From CAZUCD01 sp964618855 (GTDB taxonomy: Bacteria; Sumerlaeota; Sumerlaeia; SLMS01; JANRJK01): 55,027 bases of DNA. The translations under genes and the position numbers were made by a program. The notes under the pieces were generated by a model that worked only from the letters and a program-made list of their open reading frames with translations, did not search any database and was not told where the DNA came from. The number at the start of each line of letters is the position of its first letter. The stretch's first letter is position 1. This document shows, one piece after another, positions 33,049 through 39,724 of the stretch. Location: contig CAZUCD010000001.1 of NCBI GenBank assembly GCA_964618855.1, positions 1 through 55,027 on the forward strand. The letters are read 5' to 3'.

Positions 33049-34700
33049 ACATGGACTTCGCCGTCACGGCGGCCTCGCTCGCGGAGGAGCCCCTCCTCCA
33101 GGGGCTCCTCGTTGCATTTGCGACGTTCATCCTTGAGGACCCCACCACCATCGCGTGCGGGTTCCTCGTCGTGGACGGGAAGATGGCCTACTGGACGGCA
33201 TACATCTCCCTGTCCCTCGGCATCGCCCTCGGGGACATGGGGCTGTACGCCCTCGGGAGGTTCTTCGCCCCCTGGGTTCGTTCGACGCGCCTTGTGCCGA
33301 AGGCTTCCTTCGAACGCGCCGAAGCGTGGTTTGGACGCAACCTGGTGCTGGCGGTGGTGTTGTCGCGCTTCGTGCCGGGCATGCGGCTGCCGACATACAC
33401 GGCGGCGGGGCTGCTGCGCGCCCATCCGCTCGCATTCCTCGGCGTCGCGCTGGGCGCATCGCTCGTGTGGACGTGGCTCCTGCTGTGGGGGGTGATGAAG
33501 CTCGGGGGGGAGCTCCTGCCGCGGCTTGGGCCCTTGAAGTGGGGCATCGCAGCATCCGTGGTCGTGGTGATCGCAGTCGTGCAGTGGGCGCTGGGCCGTC
33601 GGGTGCAGGCCGAACAGCCCGCCGAGCCGAGGCGCGAGGCCCCCATCGCGAGCTTCTTCGAGTTCTGGCCACCCTGGCTCTTCTACATCCCCGTCGTGCT
33701 GCACTACCTAGTGCTCGCCGTACGGTACCGCAGCCTGACCCTGCCCACGGCGTCGAACCCCCGCATTTACTCCGGTGGTCTCGTGCGCGAATCGAAGGGG
33801 CAGATTCTCTCCCTCGCGAACGACCGCGCCCGGCGCTGGATCGCGCCCTGGGTCGTGTGGCGTCGCCCCCCTGCGGATGTCACCGCGGAGGATGCGCTGT
33901 CCTCCGCGGAAGCGGCGCTCTCGGCGTACGGCCTCACCCTGCCCATCGTTGCGAAGCCCGACATGGGACAGCGCGGCGCCGGCGTCCGCCCCATACGCAC
34001 GCGCGCGGAGTTGGCCGCCTACATCGCGGAGTTTCCGCACGACACGGACATCATCCTCCAGCAGCTCGTCGAGTGGGGGAATGAAGCCGGCGTGCTGTTC
34101 ACCAGGATGCCGGGGGAAGACGCCGGCCGGATCGTCTCCATCACGCTCAAGGAGTTCCCATTCGTCACGGGCGACGGCACCAGCACGTTACGCGAGCTCA
34201 TCCTCGCGGACCCGCGCGCTCAGCTCATACAGGACGTGTACCTCGCGCGCCACCATGCCCGGCTCCAGAATGTGCTCCCGGCGGGGGAGAACTTCCCCCT
34301 CGTCTTTGCGGGCAACCATTGCCAGGGGACGATCTTCCTCGACGGGACCCACCTCGCAACGGAGGAGCTGCGGGCGCGGATGCAGGAAATCGCCGAGAAC
34401 ACCGAGGAACTGTACTTCGCGCGCTTCGACCTGCGGTTCCGCAACATGGAGTCCTTCCTCCGCGGCGAGGAGTTCCTGATCGTCGAGATCAACGGCGCAG
34501 GTGCGGAATCCACGCACATCTGGGATGCACGGATGACTCTTGGCAGGGCATATGCCGCGCTCTTCGAGCAATGGCGGACCCTGTTCGCGATCGGGGACCG
34601 CAACCGGGCCCGCGGGGCGCGCCCCATCGGGGCCCTCGCCATCCTGCGCGATTTCGCGCTTTATCTGCGGACGTCGAAGAACTACCCCTCGACGCTCTAG
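33045..34700 (+). CDS. DedA (VTT) membrane domain fused to an ATP-grasp ligase domain
   Basis: 551 residues, two functional halves. Residues 15-185 are a DedA/SNARE-associated (VTT) integral membrane domain: ATFILEDPTTIACGFLVVDG, SLGIALGDMGLYALGRFF and SRFVPGMRLPTYTAAG are its signature segments. DedA-type proteins include lipid-carrier and phospholipid flippases. A membrane-hugging linker (FFEFWPPWLFYIPVVLHYLVLAVRYRSL) at about 204-231 precedes an ATP-grasp domain (about 290-515) with the nucleotide Lys in VAKPDMGQRG, ILQQLVEWGNEAGVLF, a FDLRF segment and the metal site EINGAG (Glu481 and Asn483). This looks like an active ligase. The start overlaps the NRDE stop (ATGA). The arrangement suggests a membrane-bound ligase acting on a lipid or its precursor. 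Confidence 0.9.
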   Translation: MNMDFAVTAASLAEEPLLQGLLVAFATFILEDPTTIACGFLVVDGKMAYWTAYISLSLGIALGDMGLYALGRFFAPWVRSTRLVPKASFERAEAWFGRNLVLAVVLSRFVPGMRLPTYTAAGLLRAHPLAFLGVALGASLVWTWLLLWGVMKLGGELLPRLGPLKWGIAASVVVVIAVVQWALGRRVQAEQPAEPRREAPIASFFEFWPPWLFYIPVVLHYLVLAVRYRSLTLPTASNPRIYSGGLVRESKGQILSLANDRARRWIAPWVVWRRPPADVTAEDALSSAEAALSAYGLTLPIVAKPDMGQRGAGVRPIRTRAELAAYIAEFPHDTDIILQQLVEWGNEAGVLFTRMPGEDAGRIVSITLKEFPFVTGDGTSTLRELILADPRAQLIQDVYLARHHARLQNVLPAGENFPLVFAGNHCQGTIFLDGTHLATEELRARMQEIAENTEELYFARFDLRFRNMESFLRGEEFLIVEINGAGAESTHIWDARMTLGRAYAALFEQWRTLFAIGDRNRARGARPIGALAILRDFALYLRTSKNYPSTL

Positions 34701-34724
34701 GCAGCGGCGGACGATCCTCCCCCC

Positions 34725-35588
34725 ATGACCCTGAAATCCGGCGCGAACATCATCGGCGGACTTCGCCTGGGCGTCCTCTCGTCGGGCGATCAACTCATCC
34801 GTCCGGGCGGGGACGTGGACCTCCTCTCCGTGCCGAGTCTCCGCAAGGGCGGCTACGTCGCCGGGTTCGCGGTCTCGAAGGCGGCCCTCGAAGCGGCGCA
34901 GCGGCTCCGCTACGAAGTCTTCAACATCGAGCTGGGCGAGGGGCTGCCGGACTCCCACCTCACCGGCCTGGACCGCGACCGCTTCGACGCCCAAATGAGC
35001 CACCTCGTGATCTTCGAGGAGGAGTCGGGCCGCGCCGTCGGCACGTACCGCCTGCAGACCATGCAGCACGCACTCTCCCATCCCGAGGGTATCTACTCCG
35101 CGCAGGAGTACGACCTCGCGCCCCTCGGGGACAGGCTGGCGCACTCGGTCGAGTGCGGCCGCGCCTGCATCGCGCAAGGCCACCGCACCTTCACGACCGT
35201 CCTGATGCTGTGGACCGGCATCGGCGTCTTCATGAAGCACTTCCGCCAGCGGTACGTGTTCGGCTGCTGCTCCCTGACGACGACCGACCCGGATGACGGT
35301 TGGCGCGCGATGAAGACGCTGCGGGCGATGGGATCGCTCCGCACCGACCTGGTGCTCCCCGCGATGCCAAGCTTCACCTGCGGCCCGCGCGAGCGCGAGT
35401 TCGCCCCGGACCTCGGCCCGGCCCTACCCCTGCCAAAGCTCTTCAGCGCCTACATGCGCCTGGGCTGCAAGGTCGTCTCCGAGCCTGCCCTGGACCGCGA
35501 CTTCCAGACCGTCGACTTCCTAGTGTTCCTCGACTCCCTCGAGGTCAATCTCTCCTCGCTGCTCTCGATGGGCGTCTCGAAGGGCTGA
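34725..35588 (+). CDS. OlsB-like N-acyltransferase (hemolysin-like/FeeM-related)
   Basis: 287 residues. The core matches the ornithine-acyl[ACP] N-acyltransferase type (COG3176, GNAT fold): LRYEVFNIELGEGL, then DRFDAQMSHLVIFEEESGRAVGTYRL, the YSAQEYDLAPL region and SVECGRACI. In the known pathway OlsB attaches a 3-hydroxyacyl chain from ACP to the amino group of ornithine, giving lyso-ornithine lipid. The acceptor amino acid here is unknown. It starts 24 bp after the DedA-ATP-grasp stop and is followed by a GNAT and a PlsC gene, which makes an aminolipid pathway the natural reading. The N-terminal 55 residues are variable. Confidence 0.85.
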   Translation: MTLKSGANIIGGLRLGVLSSGDQLIRPGGDVDLLSVPSLRKGGYVAGFAVSKAALEAAQRLRYEVFNIELGEGLPDSHLTGLDRDRFDAQMSHLVIFEEESGRAVGTYRLQTMQHALSHPEGIYSAQEYDLAPLGDRLAHSVECGRACIAQGHRTFTTVLMLWTGIGVFMKHFRQRYVFGCCSLTTTDPDDGWRAMKTLRAMGSLRTDLVLPAMPSFTCGPREREFAPDLGPALPLPKLFSAYMRLGCKVVSEPALDRDFQTVDFLVFLDSLEVNLSSLLSMGVSKG

Positions 35589-35598
35589 GGGGACGCCG

Positions 35599-36093
35599 AT
35601 GGCCGGCTGGTCGATCCGCGGGGCCCGCGTGGAGGACCTGCGCGCCATCAACGACATCTACAACCACGAAGTGCTCCACTCCATTGCCACGCTCGACCTG
35701 GACCCGATGTCGCCGGAGTCCCGGCGCGCCTGGTTCGCGCGGTTCGATCAGGAGAACCCGCTGTTCGTGGCGGAGCAGGACGGTGCAGTCGTGGGATACG
35801 CATACTACCACAACTTTCGCGAGCGTCCCGGCTACCGCATCACGCGCGAGTCCTCGGTCTATGTGGCGCGGACCCACCGGGGCATGGGCATCGCCCGGGC
35901 GCTGTACGCGGAGTTGCTTCGCAGGGCGCGAGCCGGTGGGATACACTCCATGATCGCTGTCATCGGGGGTTCCAACCCCGCAAGCGAGCGCCTGCACGCG
36001 GCCCTCGGGTTCGCACGCATCGGGGTACTCCGGGAGGCGGGGGAGAAGTTTGGCGCGCGCCACGATGTCCAGATCTGGCAGGCCTTGCTGTGA
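35599..36093 (+). CDS. GNAT N-acetyltransferase (phosphinothricin-acetyltransferase-like)
   Basis: 164 residues, a single GNAT domain. IYNHEVLHSIATLDLDPMS and ARFDQENPLFVAEQDGAVVG are the acceptor-side strands and helix; the acetyl-CoA pyrophosphate loop is VARTHRGMGIARALY (Q/R-x-x-G-x-G/A type) and SNPASERLHAALGFARIGVL is the C-terminal block. It resembles the Bar/Pat and L-amino-acid N-acetyltransferase group. ATG follows the OlsB-like stop by 10 bp and the gene overlaps plsC by 4 bases. In this context it may acetylate the amino acid or a head-group amine of the lipid made by its neighbours, but that is inference. Confidence 0.9.
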   Translation: MAGWSIRGARVEDLRAINDIYNHEVLHSIATLDLDPMSPESRRAWFARFDQENPLFVAEQDGAVVGYAYYHNFRERPGYRITRESSVYVARTHRGMGIARALYAELLRRARAGGIHSMIAVIGGSNPASERLHAALGFARIGVLREAGEKFGARHDVQIWQALL

Positions 36094-36983
36094 GCAGCGA
36101 CTCATCCACCCAGGGCGACGCGGCGCTCGCTCCGTCCACTCCGAGGGGAGCGCGCAGCTACCGCTCCCTCGCGATCCTGCGCCTCCTGCTCATCCTGGCG
36201 TCACTCGTCGTCTTCTTCCCCATCTTCCTCGTCCACAAGCTGCTGTGCCGGACGGAGGCTGCCCGATACCGCGCGGGCGCCGCCTGGACCCGGTTCTGGT
36301 TCCGCCTGATTGCGCGCCTGCTGGGATGGCGCATCCGCGCAAAGGGCGACCTGCCCCCGTCGTGCTTCGTCGCCCCCAACCACGTCGGCTACGGGGACAT
36401 CCTCGCCATGAGCGCGGCCACCGGTTGCTTCTTCGTCTCCAAGACCGAAGTGGTGAGCTGGCCCCTCATCGGTCGGCTCCTGCTGATGACAGAGCACATG
36501 ACGGTCTCCCGTTCGGTCGCCCGCGACCTGGCGCGCACGACCTCGCTCATCACGTCGCGGCTGCGGCATGGACACCGGGTGTGCGTCTTCCTGGAGGGCA
36601 CGACCACCGGCGGCGACCGCATCCTGCGCTTCATGACGCCCCTCGTGAAGCCCGCTGTGGAGGCCGGTGCGCCCATCGTGCCGACTTCCATCAGGTGGAC
36701 GTGCAGCGACCCGGACTTCCACTTGTCGGAGGACGCCGCCTACTGGACGCGCGAGCACACCTTCGGTCCCCATGCGCTTCGGATGTTCGGCATCCCCAGC
36801 CTTGAAGTCGAAATCACCTTCGACGAGCCGGTTGACCCGGCAAGCATGCCGAGGCGAGACCTAGCGCAGCACATCAGGCGGCGCATCGTTGAACTCTACC
36901 GCCCCCCGCTCGAGGAGGACGCTCCGGCTCCTGAGGCTTCATGGGTTGCACCGGGCCTCCGGGACAAGGAGAGGGACACATGA
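36090..36983 (+). CDS. 1-acyl-sn-glycerol-3-phosphate acyltransferase-type O-acyltransferase (PlsC/OlsA-like)
   Basis: 297 residues. The HX4D catalytic motif is NHVGYGD (His98, Asp103), followed by the ATGCFFVSKTEVVSWPLIGRLL helix, the substrate-site block FLEGTTTGG (canonical FPEGTRS) and IVPTS. Hydrophobic helices at about 28-50 and 65-80 anchor it to the membrane. OlsA adds the second acyl chain to lyso-ornithine lipid, and PlsC makes phosphatidic acid; these share the same motifs. The GTG start at 36090 overlaps the preceding stop by 4 bases (GTGA), and its own TGA is within the ATGA shared with the next start. The operon position favours an OlsA-like role; no other PlsC-like gene is in the window. 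Confidence 0.92.
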   Translation: MSSDSSTQGDAALAPSTPRGARSYRSLAILRLLLILASLVVFFPIFLVHKLLCRTEAARYRAGAAWTRFWFRLIARLLGWRIRAKGDLPPSCFVAPNHVGYGDILAMSAATGCFFVSKTEVVSWPLIGRLLLMTEHMTVSRSVARDLARTTSLITSRLRHGHRVCVFLEGTTTGGDRILRFMTPLVKPAVEAGAPIVPTSIRWTCSDPDFHLSEDAAYWTREHTFGPHALRMFGIPSLEVEITFDEPVDPASMPRRDLAQHIRRRIVELYRPPLEEDAPAPEASWVAPGLRDKERDT

Positions 36984-37144
36984 GAAACATCCTGAGCCTC
37001 GTCTGGCTCGTCATCATCGTCTACACGATCATCGACATCCTGAAGAGCGGCGGCAGCACTGGCAAGAAGGCACTCTGGATCGTGCTCGTCCTCGTCTTTC
37101 CGTTCCTCGGCTCCATCGGCTGGTTCATTTTCGGCCGCAAGTAG
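36980..37144 (+). CDS. Small PLDc_N-type membrane protein
   Basis: 54 residues from ATG at 36980. The sequence is the PLDc_N (PF13396, phospholipase D nuclease N-terminal) type: a first membrane helix (LSLVWLVIIVYTIIDIL), a short polar loop (KSGGSTGKK), a second helix (ALWIVLVLVFPFLGSIGWFIF) and a Gly-Arg-Lys end. Here the module stands alone with no catalytic PLD domain. Its ATG overlaps the PlsC stop by 4 bases (ATGA, 36980-36983), indicating translational coupling. Its role, perhaps a membrane partner of the acyltransferases, is inferred from position only. Confidence 0.85.
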   Translation: MRNILSLVWLVIIVYTIIDILKSGGSTGKKALWIVLVLVFPFLGSIGWFIFGRK

Positions 37145-37178
37145 TCTCGTCAACCCGTCCCCACCAAGGCCTCGCACC

Positions 37179-38660
37179 ATGCGCAAGCTCGCATCCTTCA
37201 AGGCCGCCCTCGTCGCGGCGGCCCTCGCCCTCTCAGCGGCAACCGCAAGTGCGGAATCCCTCAGGGACCGCCTTGTCGTGCACAAGCTCGCGAACGGGAT
37301 GACGGTCCTGATCTATCCGCGCGGCGACGCGCCCGTGTTCGCGGCGACCATGAGCATGGACGTCGCCGGCAGCGACGAGCTCTCAGGTGAGGGCGGGGTC
37401 GCCCACATGTTCGAGCACATGGCATTCAAGGGCTCGCACATCCTCGGCACGACGAACTACGAGGCCGAGAAGCCCCTCATGGAGGCGATGGACGCCGCCG
37501 CCGAGGAGGCGCGCGCCGAGATGTCCAAGACCGAACCCGACATGGCGAAGGTCGAGGCATTGCGCGAACGCATCCGCCAATTGCAGGAGGAGCAGGCGCA
37601 GTACATCGTCAAGGATGAGCTCGACCTCATCCTCCAGCGCAACGGCGCCTCGGGCGTCAACGCGAGCACCAGCTCCGACTTCACGAACTACTACACGGAA
37701 CTCCCCTCCAATCGGCTCGAGCTCTACTTCTGGCTCGAGGCCCAGCGCATGAGGTACCCCGTCATGCGCGAGTTCTACAGCGAGCGCGACGTCGTCGTGG
37801 AGGAGCGCCGCCAGCGCACCGACGACAGCCCGTTCGGCGCCCTCTACGAGGCCTTCCTGACGACGGCCTTCGCCGCGCATCCCTATGGACGCCCTGTCAT
37901 CGGATGGGCCAGCGAGATCACGACCGTCACACGGCCCATGGCGGAGGACTTCCGCATCAGGCACTACGGCCCCAAGGCCGCCGTGCTCGCGATCGTCGGC
38001 AAGGTCGACCCGCAGGAGGTAATCGCGCTCGCGGACAAGTACTTCGCGGACTGGGACGCACCCGGCGCCCCCTCGCGCGTCGTCACCAAGGAGCCCCCGC
38101 AGCGCGGCGAGCGCCGCGTGGCCGTCAAGTTCGACGCCGAACCGCAGCTCATGATCGGCTGGCAGAAGCCCGCCGGCCCCTCGCGCGACGACATGGCGCT
38201 CCAGATCTTCAGCATGCTCGCCACCGACAACACCACATCCCCCCTCTACAAGGACCTTGTCGTGGACCGGAAGATCGCCACGAACATCGGCTCCTACACC
38301 GGCCCCGGGGAGAAGTACGAGGGCCTATTCATCATCTCGGCGACACCACGCGCCCCCCACACCGTCGCGGAACTCGAGGCCGCCATCGACGAGTCGCTTG
38401 CCCGCGTGCTGGAGAACGGGTTCACGGACGAGGAACTGGAACGCGCCCGCCGCAGCATCGAAATGTACTACATCCGGACGAGACGCTCCAACTCCTCCTT
38501 CGCGACCACCCTGGCGGAGACTACCAACCTGCGCAAGAACCCCTACGCCTTCGAGGATGAAATGAAGGTGGCCCTCGCCATCACGCGCGACGACGTCATC
38601 GCAGCGGCGCGAAAGTACCTCACCAAGGACACCAGGACGGTGGCGTGGATTGAGAAGTAG
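37179..38660 (+). CDS. Secreted M16-family zinc peptidase
   Basis: 493 residues with a signal peptide (SFKAALVAAALALSAATASA). The inverted zinc motif HxxEH is HMFEH (His76, Glu79, His80); the third ligand Glu lies in DVVVEERRQRTD, about 128 residues later rather than the usual 75 or so, because of a helical insert at about residues 95-145 (EARAEMSKTEPDMAKVEALRE). The C-terminal half is the inactive M16_C partner domain (SPLYKDLVVDRKIATNIGSY). Such proteins degrade peptides in the periplasm or act in PqqL- or processing-peptidase-like roles. It starts 34 bp after the PLDc_N gene and may be the last gene of the same operon. Confidence 0.93.
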   Translation: MRKLASFKAALVAAALALSAATASAESLRDRLVVHKLANGMTVLIYPRGDAPVFAATMSMDVAGSDELSGEGGVAHMFEHMAFKGSHILGTTNYEAEKPLMEAMDAAAEEARAEMSKTEPDMAKVEALRERIRQLQEEQAQYIVKDELDLILQRNGASGVNASTSSDFTNYYTELPSNRLELYFWLEAQRMRYPVMREFYSERDVVVEERRQRTDDSPFGALYEAFLTTAFAAHPYGRPVIGWASEITTVTRPMAEDFRIRHYGPKAAVLAIVGKVDPQEVIALADKYFADWDAPGAPSRVVTKEPPQRGERRVAVKFDAEPQLMIGWQKPAGPSRDDMALQIFSMLATDNTTSPLYKDLVVDRKIATNIGSYTGPGEKYEGLFIISATPRAPHTVAELEAAIDESLARVLENGFTDEELERARRSIEMYYIRTRRSNSSFATTLAETTNLRKNPYAFEDEMKVALAITRDDVIAAARKYLTKDTRTVAWIEK

Positions 38661-38785
38661 GACCAGGGCTTGATTTCAACCACGTCGGGTATCTCGTAAG
38701 GGTTGAGGTCGCCTCCTCGGAAGGATGGCTTTGGGAGTCGTCGTCTCGCCGCATCCAAGCGCCGACGGCACCCCGAACCGGACTC

Positions 38786-39535
38786 GTGTCGAGCCTGTGC
38801 TTCGGGATTCGATCTGTGAGCCGCCGAGATGGTGTTTTCCTTTCACTCGCCGACCCCCGCATCATCACCGGCCTGAAGTCCCTCTGGTTTCCGCCTTCCA
38901 TGCCGGCGGTTCCTGGGCTTCGACACGCAGAGTGCATGAGCCCGATGACCCTCGGAGCCCCAATCCTGTCACCGGACCGGATGCAGTTGCGCCACTTGGT
39001 GATGTTTGCGGCCTGGGAAAGCGAGTACGCGATCGATGGCTTCCTGGCCACCAAGGGGCTCGGTCGCTCATTTGCTGACGGTTGGCACGTCCGGATGGAG
39101 TTCCTGCGCCGCTGGGGGCGTGTCAGAGAGTTCGATGGGCTAGAAGAACCGGCCGGGGAGCAGGACCCCGAGGCCCCCGTGGTGGCGGTGACGCTGGCTC
39201 GTTTGAAGCTGCTCCAAGTTCCGCGGTTCATTCGCTGGGGGAAGACGGTCGAGGAACTCGTGAGGGACCATCCCGGCAAGACGCTGGCAACTGCGGCAAT
39301 CCGGCTTCCCAGAACCGTCTGCACCTTTTCGATGTGGTCCTCGCAACTGGTGATGCTCTCCATGGTGCGAGGAGACAACGCCGTGCCCGGTTCCGACCGC
39401 CATGCGGCGGCGATGAAGGAGCGTCAGCGACTGGACTTCCACTCGGAGCTTACAACCCTCCGGTTCAGGCCGCTGGCCGAGTACGGAAACCGGGACCTTC
39501 CGGAGAGAATCACCAATATGTCGGACGCGAAGTGA
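38786..39535 (+). CDS. CrtA/spheroidene-monooxygenase-like protein
   Basis: 249 residues. The central and C-terminal parts match the CrtA-like monooxygenase family by pattern: LVMFAAWESEYAIDGFL, LGRSFADGWHVRMEFLRRWG, VVAVTLARLKLLQVPRF and CTFSMWSSQLVMLSM, then RHAAAMKERQRLDFHSELTTLRFRPL. No carotenoid genes are nearby, so the substrate is open. The N-terminal 70 residues are divergent, and the true start could be later (e.g. Met at 38938). Codon use looks less G/C-rich at third positions than in its neighbours, and the gene stands between unrelated units, which suggests acquisition. A weak 7-bp hairpin (39538-39562) follows. Confidence 0.65.
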   Translation: MSSLCFGIRSVSRRDGVFLSLADPRIITGLKSLWFPPSMPAVPGLRHAECMSPMTLGAPILSPDRMQLRHLVMFAAWESEYAIDGFLATKGLGRSFADGWHVRMEFLRRWGRVREFDGLEEPAGEQDPEAPVVAVTLARLKLLQVPRFIRWGKTVEELVRDHPGKTLATAAIRLPRTVCTFSMWSSQLVMLSMVRGDNAVPGSDRHAAAMKERQRLDFHSELTTLRFRPLAEYGNRDLPERITNMSDAK

Positions 39536-39724
39536 AACGCTCCCGCCGAGGTAGGGGGAGCGACGCGCTTCCGCTTCCGGCGATTCAGACAGCTTTGTCC
39601 GGACGCGATCCGCGGCGCAAAGTCGCTCTGTCGGGCAGTTTGGTCTGACGATCCATGATAGTGGTCCGGCGGTCCCCTTCTCCTCTCCTGGCGGAAAGGG
39701 GATCGGGTGCGTATCCAGTCAGGT

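Noticed and set aside
35950..36000. tRNA-like GGTTC-AA-CC pattern
   Set aside because: It is inside the GNAT gene, where it encodes the GGSNPASE segment, and no cloverleaf can be drawn around it.
39536..39724. Possible small gene or mobile-element remnant between the CrtA-like and GH172 genes
   Set aside because: Frames there are short and opposite each other, with no inverted repeats or target duplications beyond a weak 7-bp hairpin at 39538-39562 and a TCCCCTT/AAGGGGA pair near 39677-39704.
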